The position numbers were made by a program, and so were the translations under genes. This document shows positions 1-7,152 of a DNA stretch of 64,000 nucleotides, piece after piece (the stretch's first letter is position 1; every line of letters begins with the position of its first letter). Source of the stretch: Mycobacterium sp. shizuoka-1 (GTDB lineage: Bacteria; Actinomycetota; Actinomycetes; Mycobacteriales; Mycobacteriaceae); assembly GCF_002723835.1 (NCBI RefSeq), contig NZ_BEWG01000022.1, positions 172,741 to 236,740 of the forward strand. The letters run 5' to 3'. The notes under the pieces are model-generated. The model was not told the origin of the DNA, made no database searches, and saw only the letters and a list, made by a program, of their open reading frames with translations.

Positions 1-58
1 TCAGGCCCCGCTCGAGGCCGCGGCGAGCCTCTTCGTCGTAAGCAATGATCTTGGACAT
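1..58 (-). CDS. groEL2: Chaperonin GroEL (60 kDa), N-terminal fragment cut by window edge
   Basis: Only the first 19 codons are inside the window. They read MSKIIAYDEEARRGLERGL, the characteristic N-terminus of mycobacterial GroEL2/Hsp65, the ATP-dependent cytosolic folding chaperonin. The ATG at 58-56 is preceded by a strong ribosome binding site (GGAGG on the minus strand, about 10 bases upstream). Two CIRCE elements lie 105-166 bases upstream, which fits HrcA-repressed heat-shock control. In M. tuberculosis the same gene sits beside the Rv0439c-type SDR and moeA2; here about 6 kb of other genes separate them. The remaining roughly 520 codons lie to the left of the window. Confidence 0.95.
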   Translation of the reverse strand, partial: MSKIIAYDEEARRGLERGL

Positions 59-162
59 TGCGAAGTGAATCCTCCGGTTGGGGGTTACACGTCTCTTGGC
101 CGGACGCAGTGCCCGCGACGGACGACCGTAGGTGTGTACGACTTCGGTCTCACCGTCCCGAC

Positions 163-189
163 CTAGCACTCACTGGTCGTGAGTGCCAA
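163..189. promoter_or_regulatory. CIRCE element 1 (HrcA operator)
   Basis: Arms CTAGCACTC and GAGTGCCAA are separated by 9 bases, which matches the consensus TTAGCACTC-N9-GAGTGCTAA with one mismatch in each arm. It lies upstream of groEL2. HrcA binding at such elements represses chaperonin genes until heat shock. Confidence 0.92.
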
Positions 190-197
190 CCACCTTT

Positions 198-224
198 TTA
201 GCACTCGCCCATGGTGAGTGCAAG
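198..224. promoter_or_regulatory. CIRCE element 2 (HrcA operator)
   Basis: Arms TTAGCACTC and GAGTGCAAG with a 9-base spacer. The left arm is a perfect consensus match. It lies 8 bases beyond CIRCE element 1, giving a tandem pair in front of groEL2, and ends 15 bases from the stop codon of the TetR gene at 240. Confidence 0.92.
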
Positions 225-239
225 ATCAATCACAGCCGT

Positions 240-797
240 TCACCCGGCGCGTAAACCGGCCACGACGACGTTGGTGATCCGATCGGCCACGTCTTCTCCG
301 TAGGTCTGGCCGCTCTTGCAGACGACCAGAAGCGCCTTGAGTTCGGCGACGCCGACATCGGTGCGGGCGGTGCCGGCCTGCTGCGCCGCCGCCAGCATCT
401 CGCCCAGCAGGCCGAGGAACTCCGCCTCGGCACCCGGAGCAGCCGTGTCGAGGTCGATCCCGTAACCGGCCAGTGCCTCGACCATCCCGTGGTCGGCGGC
501 ACCCGTGCGCGCGGTCTCCCGCATGAAGTCGAACAGCGCGGTGGCCGGTTCGGCGGCCAGCAATTCCCGGCCGCGTGCCACGACGAGCCGGATCCGCTCG
601 CCGATGACCGCCTCGAACAGTGCTTCCTTGGTCGGAAAGTGGCGATAGACCGTGCCCGCGCCGACGCCTGCCCGGCGGGCGATCTCGTCGATCGGCACGC
701 CGAGCCCTTGCTCGGCGAACACCTCGTAGGCCACCTGCAGCACCCGGGCCCGGTTGCGCGCCGCATCGGCTCGCAGCGGCCGACAGCTCAGAGCCAC
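240..797 (-). CDS. TetR/AcrR-family transcriptional regulator
   Basis: The 185-residue protein has an N-terminal helix-turn-helix at about residues 17-62, with the typical TetR pattern AGVGAGTVYRHFPTKEAL, followed by an all-helical ligand-binding domain. Length is normal for the family. The start is the GTG at 797-795. It is divergent from the SDR gene at 899, and the 101-base gap carries a promoter and a 17-bp direct repeat, so the likeliest target is the SDR-cupin pair. The ligand cannot be told from sequence. Confidence 0.88.
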   Translation of the reverse strand: MALSCRPLRADAARNRARVLQVAYEVFAEQGLGVPIDEIARRAGVGAGTVYRHFPTKEALFEAVIGERIRLVVARGRELLAAEPATALFDFMRETARTGAADHGMVEALAGYGIDLDTAAPGAEAEFLGLLGEMLAAAQQAGTARTDVGVAELKALLVVCKSGQTYGEDVADRITNVVVAGLRAG

Positions 798-898
798 CTC
801 GCATCCCTTCCCGCGTTGACAAAGCGGGGCGCACGTTCCGTATAGTCGAAGAAACCGGGGCGCGCGCTCCGTTTATCCATCGTAATCGAGGAGACGCC
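798..898. promoter_or_regulatory. Divergent TetR/SDR promoter region with 17-bp direct repeats
   Basis: On the plus strand TTGACA (816-821) and TATAGT (841-846) look like -35 and -10 boxes with a long 19-bp spacer. Two copies of CGGGGCGCrCGyTCCGT, matching at 15 of 17 positions, occur at 825-841 and 856-872, 31 bp apart (three helical turns). The first copy lies in the promoter spacer and the second just downstream of the -10, where a bound repressor would block transcription. The assignment to the adjacent TetR protein is inference. Confidence 0.5.
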
Positions 899-1807
899 GT
901 GCCCCACCCAAGCCCACACTGGACCACTGCCGACATCCCGGATCAATCCGGCCGCACGGCCGTGATCACCGGGGCCAACACCGGGCTGGGCTACGAGACC
1001 GCGCGGGGTCTTGCGGCCCGCGGAGCCCGGGTGGTGCTCGCCGTCCGCAACCTCGACAAGGGCAAGGCCGCCGCGGACCTCATCGTCCGGCGCTACCCCG
1101 GCGCCGACGTCACCGTGCAAGAACTCGACCTCACCTCGCTGGCGTCCATCCGCGGCGCCGCCGAGCAGCTGCGCGCCACCTACGACAGCATCGACCTGCT
1201 GATCAACAACGCGGGCGTGATGATGACGCCGAAGCAGACCACCGCCGACGGCTTCGAGCTGCAGTTCGGCACCAACCATCTGGGCCACTTCGCCCTCACC
1301 GGCCTGCTGCTGGACCGCGTGCTGGCGGCCAAGGGTTCGCGGATCGTCTCGGTCAGCAGCAACGGCCACCGCATGGGCCGCATCCGATTCGACGACCTGC
1401 AGTCCGAGCGCCGCTACAGCCGGACCGGCGCCTACGGCCAGTCCAAGCTGGCCAACCTGCTGTTCACCTACGAACTGCAGCGCCGGCTGGCCGGCACCGA
1501 CACCATCGCCACCGCGGCGCACCCCGGCAGCTCGGCCACCGAACTGGGCCGCAACCTGCCGCGGATCGTCGAGTGGGGATTCGGCCTCACGGTGCAGAGC
1601 TCCGAGATGGGTGCACTGCCGACGCTGCGCGCCGCCACCGACCCGAGCGCGCCGGGCGGCCAGTACTACGGACCCGGCGGGTTCCTGCAGATGCGCGGCT
1701 ACCCCAAGGCCGTCCGGTCCAACGGCCGCTCGCACGACATCGCCGCGCAGCGGCGGCTGTGGGCGGTGTCCGAGGAACTGACCGGGGTGGTGTACCCGCT
1801 CGGCTGA
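899..1807 (+). CDS. Short-chain dehydrogenase/reductase (paralogue of the Rv0439c-type SDR at 6232)
   Basis: A 302-residue Rossmann-fold oxidoreductase of the retinol-dehydrogenase-like SDR group. It shows the cofactor motif TGANTGLG (residues 24-31), the NNAG motif, a serine pair near 153-154 and the YxxxK catalytic pair Y179/K183. The start is the GTG at 899 behind GAGGAG; a longer upstream reading frame exists but runs through the regulator promoter and has no ribosome site. It closely resembles the protein encoded at 6232-7152, including a shared run of 32 identical bases, so the two are recent paralogues. Substrate unknown. The cupin gene follows 17 bases later, probably in one transcript. 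Confidence 0.9.
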   Translation: MPHPSPHWTTADIPDQSGRTAVITGANTGLGYETARGLAARGARVVLAVRNLDKGKAAADLIVRRYPGADVTVQELDLTSLASIRGAAEQLRATYDSIDLLINNAGVMMTPKQTTADGFELQFGTNHLGHFALTGLLLDRVLAAKGSRIVSVSSNGHRMGRIRFDDLQSERRYSRTGAYGQSKLANLLFTYELQRRLAGTDTIATAAHPGSSATELGRNLPRIVEWGFGLTVQSSEMGALPTLRAATDPSAPGGQYYGPGGFLQMRGYPKAVRSNGRSHDIAAQRRLWAVSEELTGVVYPLG

Positions 1808-1824
1808 GCGGCAGACTGGAGGCC

Positions 1825-2346
1825 ATGTCGCTGCTGCACGTGCCGCCCTATCCCCCGCCGCGCTACGACGGCGACGGCGAGGTCAGCGCCACCCTGCGCA
1901 AGGGCGACACCCCGGCCGACTTCCAGTCGTGGAGAGTCAGCTACACCTACCTGGCCACCGAGCGGTCCACCGGCGGGGAGTTCGGCCTGTACCGGGTGGA
2001 CCTGGGGCCGCAGGCCGGTGGACCCGGCCCGCATTTCCACAAGGCCATGTCCGAATCGTTCTTCGTGCTGTCCGGGCAGGTTCGGCTCTTCGACGGCCGG
2101 GACTGGACCGTCGGCGACCAGGGCGACTACCTCTACGTCCCGCCCGGGGGCCTGCACGGCTTCGGCAACGTGTCCGACGAACCGGCGTCGCTGCTGATGC
2201 TGTTCACGCCGGGCGCGCCCCGCGAGTTCTATTTCGAGGGTCTGCCCCGCCTCGGTGAGCTGTCCGAGGAGCAGCGCACCGAGTTCTTCCACCGCAACGA
2301 CAACTTCTTCCCCGAACCGCCCGTCGACAAAGATGCGTATCCGTAA
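1825..2346 (+). CDS. Cupin-domain protein
   Basis: A 173-residue single-domain cupin. Motif 1 includes the metal-ligand run GPHFHKAMSESFFVLSG (about residues 72-88) and motif 2 contains PPGGLHGFGN (about 111-120). The start at 1825 has GGAGG eight bases upstream (1818-1822 region). It lies directly behind the SDR gene and probably belongs to the same TetR-controlled unit. Such cupins are often small dioxygenases, isomerases or ligand-binding proteins; the reaction cannot be predicted. Confidence 0.85.
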   Translation: MSLLHVPPYPPPRYDGDGEVSATLRKGDTPADFQSWRVSYTYLATERSTGGEFGLYRVDLGPQAGGPGPHFHKAMSESFFVLSGQVRLFDGRDWTVGDQGDYLYVPPGGLHGFGNVSDEPASLLMLFTPGAPREFYFEGLPRLGELSEEQRTEFFHRNDNFFPEPPVDKDAYP

Positions 2347-2389
2347 TCCGTTGCGCTAAGGTTCTTCTCGACCGAGAGGAGTCCCAGGG

Positions 2390-4087
2390 GTGCGGGCAGT
2401 TGATGCGCCCAGCACCCAGGCATTGCGGGGCTGGCAACGGCGGGCGTTGGTGAAGTATCTGGCCGCCAAGCCGCGTGATTTTCTGGCCGTCGCGACCCCG
2501 GGCGCCGGTAAGACCACCTTCGCCCTGCGGATCGTGGCCGAGCTTCTCGCCGAGGGCACCGTCGAGACCATCACGATCGTCGTCCCGACCGAGCATCTCA
2601 AGATCCAGTGGGCGCAGGCCGCGGCACGGCACGGGATCGCGCTGGATCCCAAGTTCTCCAACTCGAACTCGCAGACCTCGGCGGAGTACCACGGCGTGGT
2701 CGTCACCTACGCCCAGGTGGCCAGCCACCCCACCCGCCACCGGGTCCGCACCGAGAACCGCAAGACCCTGGTCGTGTTCGACGAGATCCACCACGGCGGC
2801 GACGCCAAGACGTGGGGCGACGCCATGCGGGAGGCGTTCGACGACGCGACGCGGCGCCTCGCCCTGACCGGGACACCGTTCCGCAGCGACGACAGCGCGA
2901 TCCCGTTCGTGAACTACGAAGTCGGTCCGGACGGCTTCGCCCGCTCCCAGGCCGACCACACCTACGGCTATTCCGACGCGCTGGCCGACGGCGTCGTGCG
3001 ACCGGTGATGTTCATGGCCTACTCCGGCGAGGCCCGCTGGCGCGACAGCGCCGGCGAAGAGCACGCCGCGCGCCTGGGCGAACCGTTGACCGCCGAGCAG
3101 ACCGCCCGGGCCTGGAAGACCGCGCTCAACCCGGCCGGTGAATGGATGCCCGCGGTGATCGCGGCGGCCGACACCCGGCTGCGCGGCCTTCGCGAACACG
3201 TGCCCGACGCCGGCGGCATGATCATCGCCTCCGATCAGACCGCCGCCCGCGCCTACGCCGACCTGCTGCGCAAGATCACCGGTGAAGCGCCCACCGTCGT
3301 CCTCTCCGACGACAAGGGCGCCTCGGAGCGCATCTCGCAGTTCTCGGCGAGCACGTCGCGCTGGCTGGTGGCCGTGCGCATGGTCTCCGAAGGTGTCGAC
3401 GTGCCCCGCCTGGCGGTCGGTGTCTACGCCACCAGCGCGTCGACGCCGCTGTTCTTCGCCCAGGCAATCGGCCGGTTCGTGCGCTCCCGGCGACCGGGCG
3501 AGACGGCCTGCATCTTCCTGCCGTCGGTGCCCAACCTGCTGATGCTGGCCAGCGAGATGGAAGCCCAGCGCAACCACGTGCTCGGCAAGCCGCACCGGGA
3601 GAACCTCGACGACGACCCCCTCGAGGCGGAGCTGGCCAAGCAGAAGCGCGACGAGCCCGACGAGGGCGAGAACAAGATTGAATACCTCGGCGCCGACGCC
3701 GAGCTGGATCAGGTGATCTTCGACGGCTCGTCGTTCGGGACGGCGACACCGGCCGGCAGCGAGGAAGAGGCCGACTACCTCGGCATCCCCGGCCTGCTCG
3801 ACGCCGAATCGATGCGAGACCTGTTGCGGCGCAGGCAAGAAGAGCAACTCACCAAGCGCACCGCCAGCGGTGAGGCACCGCGGCTGACCACTCATGGCCA
3901 GCTGCGGGACCTGCGCCGCGAGCTCAACGCCCTGGTGTCACTGGCGCACCACCGCACCGGCAAGACGCACGGCCAGATCCACAACGAACTGCGCCGGGTC
4001 TGCGGCGGGCCGCCGGTGGCGGCGGCCACCAGCGATCAGCTCAAGGCCCGCATCGAAGCGGTTCGCGGCCTCACGTCATCGACCTGA
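2390..4087 (+). CDS. Superfamily-2 DEAD/DEAH-type helicase
   Basis: A 565-residue protein with Walker A ATPGAGKT (residues 35-42), Walker B DEIH (131-134), motif III TGTP (160-163) and motif VI QAIGRFVRSRR (about 358-368), so both RecA-like lobes of an SF2 nucleic-acid helicase or translocase are complete. The C-terminal about 150 residues are charged and not assigned. GTG start at 2390 behind GAGGAG. It resembles helicase subunits of restriction or defence systems in its DEIH box and overall layout, but no nuclease or methylase gene is next to it, so it stands alone. Its last 17 bases overlap the convergent SRPBCC gene. Confidence 0.87.
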   Translation: MRAVDAPSTQALRGWQRRALVKYLAAKPRDFLAVATPGAGKTTFALRIVAELLAEGTVETITIVVPTEHLKIQWAQAAARHGIALDPKFSNSNSQTSAEYHGVVVTYAQVASHPTRHRVRTENRKTLVVFDEIHHGGDAKTWGDAMREAFDDATRRLALTGTPFRSDDSAIPFVNYEVGPDGFARSQADHTYGYSDALADGVVRPVMFMAYSGEARWRDSAGEEHAARLGEPLTAEQTARAWKTALNPAGEWMPAVIAAADTRLRGLREHVPDAGGMIIASDQTAARAYADLLRKITGEAPTVVLSDDKGASERISQFSASTSRWLVAVRMVSEGVDVPRLAVGVYATSASTPLFFAQAIGRFVRSRRPGETACIFLPSVPNLLMLASEMEAQRNHVLGKPHRENLDDDPLEAELAKQKRDEPDEGENKIEYLGADAELDQVIFDGSSFGTATPAGSEEEADYLGIPGLLDAESMRDLLRRRQEEQLTKRTASGEAPRLTTHGQLRDLRRELNALVSLAHHRTGKTHGQIHNELRRVCGGPPVAAATSDQLKARIEAVRGLTSST

Positions 4088-4553
4088 CGTCGGCCAGCGT
4101 GCCCAGGTTGGCCAGCGAGTTGTCCAGATGGGACACCGGGAACGCCGGGAAGGGGATGTTCTCCCGGATCTCCGGCGGCACCTTGGACCAGTCGTAGGTC
4201 AGCGTCACCCGGGTCTGGTCGGCGGCCACCGGCTCCAGGTCGTAACGCCAGGTCCAGCCGCCGAGTTCCAGGCTGCCGTCCTGCGCCAGCCCGCCCGGTG
4301 CCCAGGCGATGACGCGATCGGGTTCGAGCGCGACGACCTGGTTGGCCATCTCGTAGTGCTTGTCGGGGTGGCCCTCGTGATACATGGCGACCCGGAAGAC
4401 CTGCCCGACGTGGCGCAGCGGCTGCGGGTCCACCGGGTCGCGGACCCAGCCGGTGCCGTCGATGTCCTTATGGGTGGTCGGGTCGGCGAGCACGCCGAAC
4501 ACGGCGGCGGCCGGTGCGTGGAGGACGGCGGTGACAATCAGAATTTCGGTCAT
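4071..4553 (-). CDS. SRPBCC (START-like) superfamily protein
   Basis: A 160-residue single-domain protein with the polyketide-cyclase/dehydrase-like helix-grip pattern: N-terminal strand EILIVTAVLHAPAAAVFGVLADP, a central strand with VIAWAP, and a C-terminal long helix. Such proteins bind hydrophobic ligands; specific function unknown. Its 3' end overlaps the helicase gene convergently by 17 bases. A second member of the superfamily lies at 12139-12582 and an AHSA1 member at 55801. The roughly 190 bases between its start and the toxin gene stop (4554-4747) hold no gene that I can support. Confidence 0.82.
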   Translation of the reverse strand: MTEILIVTAVLHAPAAAVFGVLADPTTHKDIDGTGWVRDPVDPQPLRHVGQVFRVAMYHEGHPDKHYEMANQVVALEPDRVIAWAPGGLAQDGSLELGGWTWRYDLEPVAADQTRVTLTYDWSKVPPEIRENIPFPAFPVSHLDNSLANLGTLADVRSMT

Positions 4554-4747
4554 GCTCTGGCTGACCGCCGCGGCCGGGAAAACTCATCGCTAGAGCCCGC
4601 CGTGGCTGCACGGCTGGCGATGACATCGTGAGGATCCGAGCTTGTCATCCCTGAACTGTTGCAGACCAACAACTTTCAATCGCCGGTGTCAGCGGACTGC
4701 AGGGGTGAACCGTCGACAACGTCCCGGCTAGCGCAAGTTGGGCCCTG

Positions 4748-5071
4748 TCAATCCGCGAGCAACGGAATATCGAGGTCGTAGGTCAGCACGATTGCGGTTG
4801 CCAGTCGCCTTTCCTGCGCCTCGGAGAGATAGCCGACCGTTTTCCCGAGCAGCGCCCGCGGGATCGTCACCACATTGTCCACTGATATGGCCCCCGCCTG
4901 GTCCAGACCGTTCTCCGGGCCGACGGGCACTTCACTACTGAGGCCCTTCACCGTCGACGTGATCGGGGCAACCGTCACCTTGGTCATCGCCGGCCGGGCG
5001 ATTGCCCGCGTCAAGACAGCAACCGGCCGGGTCTTATCAAGTTTGGCCAGACAGATCTCCCGCCCGCTCAT
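4748..5071 (-). CDS. MazF/PemK-type toxin (mRNA interferase family)
   Basis: A 107-residue protein with the MazF/PemK fold signatures: the N-terminal segment ICLAKLDKTRPVAVLTR, the core strand GLDQAGAISVDNVVTIPR and a C-terminal helix around LSEAQERRLATAI. The family cleaves mRNA sequence-specifically and is neutralised by its partner antitoxin. I chose the ATG at 5071, which overlaps the antitoxin stop codon by four bases (ATGA), rather than the in-frame start at 5101 inside the antitoxin gene. Order antitoxin-toxin and translational coupling are typical of type II systems. Confidence 0.88.
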   Translation of the reverse strand: MSGREICLAKLDKTRPVAVLTRAIARPAMTKVTVAPITSTVKGLSSEVPVGPENGLDQAGAISVDNVVTIPRALLGKTVGYLSEAQERRLATAIVLTYDLDIPLLAD

Positions 5072-5301
5072 TCCTTGACACCGATATTGGCCACGGTCCA
5101 TTCGACCAGGCTGTCGAGGTCGTCATCTGTTCCGACTCGACGAAGGGTCTCGGCATCACTCGCAGCTGCCAAGCGACGCAATTCGCGTTCAAGGGCCGCT
5201 TCTACCAGGGACGCGCGACTACGCGCGCGGCCCGAGGCGACAAGCCGGTCCAGCTCAGCGACCAATGAATCGGCCAAGCGAATCGCGATCTGAGTGCTCA
5301 T
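5068..5301 (-). CDS. Ribbon-helix-helix antitoxin (MazE-type partner)
   Basis: A 77-residue protein beginning with the ribbon-helix-helix DNA-binding pattern QIAIRLADSLVAELDRLVASGRARSRASLVEAALERELRR (residues 4-44), followed by a short acidic tail that would wrap the toxin. It heads a two-gene operon with the MazF-type toxin. No Shine-Dalgarno sequence precedes the ATG; instead a TAnnnT box sits exactly six bases upstream, so the transcript is probably leaderless. A perfect 16-bp inverted repeat overlapping that promoter is the likely site of autorepression. Confidence 0.87.
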   Translation of the reverse strand: MSTQIAIRLADSLVAELDRLVASGRARSRASLVEAALERELRRLAAASDAETLRRVGTDDDLDSLVEWTVANIGVKE

Positions 5302-5307
5302 GTACCA

Positions 5308-5347
5308 AATCTACCACGTGCATCCCAATTCGGGATGCACGTGGTAG
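5308..5347 (-). promoter_or_regulatory. Toxin-antitoxin promoter and perfect 16-bp palindromic operator
   Basis: CTACCACGTGCATCCC (5311-5326) and its exact complement (5332-5347) are separated by five bases. On the minus strand the -10-like TAGATT occupies 5313-5308 and is followed by six bases and the antitoxin ATG, which is leaderless geometry. The palindrome thus covers the -10 and the region upstream of it. It starts 10 bases after the HAD gene stop, so as RNA it could also act as that gene's terminator; the following stretch has only three U residues. Confidence 0.75.
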
Positions 5348-5357
5348 ACGCATACAC

Positions 5358-6173
5358 CTACAGCCCGAGCAGCCCCGGCAGTCCGGCGACCGAATCGATG
5401 ACATGGCTGGGCTGCATCGCGAATTCGTCTGCCGCCCAACGGTCCAGCGTGTCCTGGCGGAACTTGCCGGTGCGCACCAGCACCCCGGTCATGCCGACCA
5501 CCTGGGCGGCGAGCACATCGTTGTTGAGGTCGTCGCCGACCATGTACATCTCGTCGGGGTCGACACCGAGCCGAGCGGCCGAGGCCAAGAACCCCGCCGG
5601 CGCGGGCTTGCCGACGGCCGTGGCCTTACGCCCGGAGGTCTCCTCCATGCCGATCAGGTACATTCCGGTGTCGATCCGCAGCCCCTCGGTGGTGGTCCAC
5701 GCCGTGCTGCGGTGCATGGCCACCACCGGGATCCCCTGGGCCATCCATTCGTAGACCCGGCTCAACGTGCGGTGGCTGTATTCCGGCCCCGCCCCGCCGA
5801 GCAGGATGACGTCGGGGACCTCGGGATCGATGCCGTCGTCGTAGACCACAGAGTCGATGATGTCGATGCCCGGCATGTCGTCGGTGATCTGGCCGTTGTT
5901 GACCAGGAAGCACCGCGCGTCCGGATAGTTGGCGCGCACGTAGTCGGCGGTCAACGCCGCGGCGGTGATCACCTCGTCGGGACGCACCTCGATACCGGCC
6001 TGCGACAGCGCCGCGGCGATCTGCTGGCGGGTGCGGGTGGTGGTGTTGGTCAGATAGGAGCAGGCGATCTGGTGGTCGGCCAGCACCGCGAGCGCCTCGG
6101 CCGCACCGGGGATCGGCTTCCACGAGGTCACCAAGACGCCGTCAATGTCGAACAGCACCCCGCCGATAGCCAT
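5358..6173 (-). CDS. HAD-superfamily (subfamily IIA, NagD-like) phosphatase
   Basis: A 271-residue haloacid-dehalogenase-type hydrolase. Motif I FDIDGVLV near residue 7 carries the nucleophilic and acid/base aspartates, the TNTTTRT segment supplies motif II, and VGDDLNNDVLAA near the C-terminus is motif IV. A IIA-type cap domain lies in the middle. I chose the ATG at 6173, immediately before the GVLFDIDG core, because a TACTGT box lies six bases upstream (leaderless); the longer frame to 6242 would cross the divergent SDR start. Likely a phosphoester hydrolase for a small metabolite. Confidence 0.87.
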   Translation of the reverse strand: MAIGGVLFDIDGVLVTSWKPIPGAAEALAVLADHQIACSYLTNTTTRTRQQIAAALSQAGIEVRPDEVITAAALTADYVRANYPDARCFLVNNGQITDDMPGIDIIDSVVYDDGIDPEVPDVILLGGAGPEYSHRTLSRVYEWMAQGIPVVAMHRSTAWTTTEGLRIDTGMYLIGMEETSGRKATAVGKPAPAGFLASAARLGVDPDEMYMVGDDLNNDVLAAQVVGMTGVLVRTGKFRQDTLDRWAADEFAMQPSHVIDSVAGLPGLLGL

Positions 6174-6179
6174 ACCGCG

Positions 6180-6185
6180 ACAGTA
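6180..6185 (-). promoter_or_regulatory. -10 box of HAD phosphatase gene (leaderless)
   Basis: TACTGT on the minus strand, a TAnnnT hexamer, followed by six bases and the ATG at 6173. No Shine-Dalgarno sequence is present. Confidence 0.55.
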
Positions 6186-6219
6186 AACGGCCACCGGTCG
6201 GACGCAACTTGGGCCGACG

Positions 6220-6225
6220 TATCGT
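6220..6225 (+). promoter_or_regulatory. -10 box of SDR gene (leaderless)
   Basis: TATCGT followed by six bases and the ATG at 6232. It is divergent from the HAD promoter only 35 bases away, and neither gene has a Shine-Dalgarno sequence. Confidence 0.6.
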
Positions 6226-6231
6226 CGTCGC

Positions 6232-7152
6232 ATGAGCAGCAAGTGGACCGAAGCGAACGTCCCCGATCAGCACGGCCGCGTCGCGATCGTCACGGGCTCC
6301 AACACCGGCCTGGGCTTCGACACTGCGCGCGTGCTGGCCGAGCGCGGCGCCCGGGTGGTGATGGCGGTCCGCGACACCGCCAAGGGCGATGCCGCCGCAG
6401 CGCAGATCCGGCGCGCCGTCCCGAGTGCCGACGTCGCGGTGCACCGACTCGATCTCGGCTCGCTGGCTTCGGTGCGCGAGGCCGCCGCCGAGCTCGGCAA
6501 CAGCTACCCGCGCGTCGACCTTCTGATCAACAACGCCGGGGTGATGTACCCACCCAAACAAACCACCGCCGACGGTTTCGAGCTGCAGTTCGGCACCAAC
6601 CATCTGGGTCATTTCGCGCTGACCGGGCTGCTGCTGCCCAACCTGCTGCCGGTCGACGGGTCGCGGGTGGTGGTGGTCGCCAGCATCGCGCACGACATCC
6701 GGGCCAGGATCGACTTCGACGACCTGCAGTGGGAACGCCGCCGCTACGAACGCGTCGCCTCCTACGGGCAGTCGAAATTGGCCAACCTGATGTTCGCCTA
6801 TGAATTGCAGCGCCGGCTGGCCGCCGCGAACGCGAAAACCATTGCGGTGGCTGCCCATCCGGGTGTGTCGAACACCGAGCTGACCCGCCACGTGCCCGGC
6901 GCGTCGCTGCCCGGAGTCAAGATGCTCGCCGGTCTGGTGCTCAACAGCCCGGAGCTGGGTGCCCTGCCGACATTGCGCGCGGCGACCGACCCCGCTGTCG
7001 TCGGCGGCCAGTACTACGGTCCGGACGGGTTCCGCGAGATCCGCGGCTATCCGAAACTGGTGCAGTCCAGCCGCCAGTCGCACGACCGGGCCGTGCAGCA
7101 GCGGCTGTGGGCGGTGTCCGAGGAGCTCACCGGCGTGAGCTTCGACATCTGA
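6232..7152 (+). CDS. Short-chain dehydrogenase/reductase, Rv0439c type
   Basis: A 306-residue SDR with TGSNTGLG (residues 21-28), NNAG, and YxxxK (Y178/K182). Position directly before moeA2, psd and pssA matches Rv0439c in M. tuberculosis, so this is the backbone copy and the gene at 899 is the extra one. The stop codon TGA shares its last base with the ATG of moeA (TGATG), indicating coupled translation. Substrate unknown; the retinol-dehydrogenase-like group acts on hydrophobic alcohols and ketones. Confidence 0.92.
   Translation: MSSKWTEANVPDQHGRVAIVTGSNTGLGFDTARVLAERGARVVMAVRDTAKGDAAAAQIRRAVPSADVAVHRLDLGSLASVREAAAELGNSYPRVDLLINNAGVMYPPKQTTADGFELQFGTNHLGHFALTGLLLPNLLPVDGSRVVVVASIAHDIRARIDFDDLQWERRRYERVASYGQSKLANLMFAYELQRRLAAANAKTIAVAAHPGVSNTELTRHVPGASLPGVKMLAGLVLNSPELGALPTLRAATDPAVVGGQYYGPDGFREIRGYPKLVQSSRQSHDRAVQQRLWAVSEELTGVSFDI

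Noticed and set aside
4554..4747. A possible small gene or tRNA in the gap between the SRPBCC and toxin genes
   Set aside because: No cloverleaf and no frame with a start, ribosome site and typical codon use. It is probably the SRPBCC promoter region plus degraded sequence.
5308..5357. The palindrome before the antitoxin as an insertion-sequence end or attachment site
   Set aside because: No transposase or integrase gene and no second copy in the window. Operator and terminator roles explain it better.
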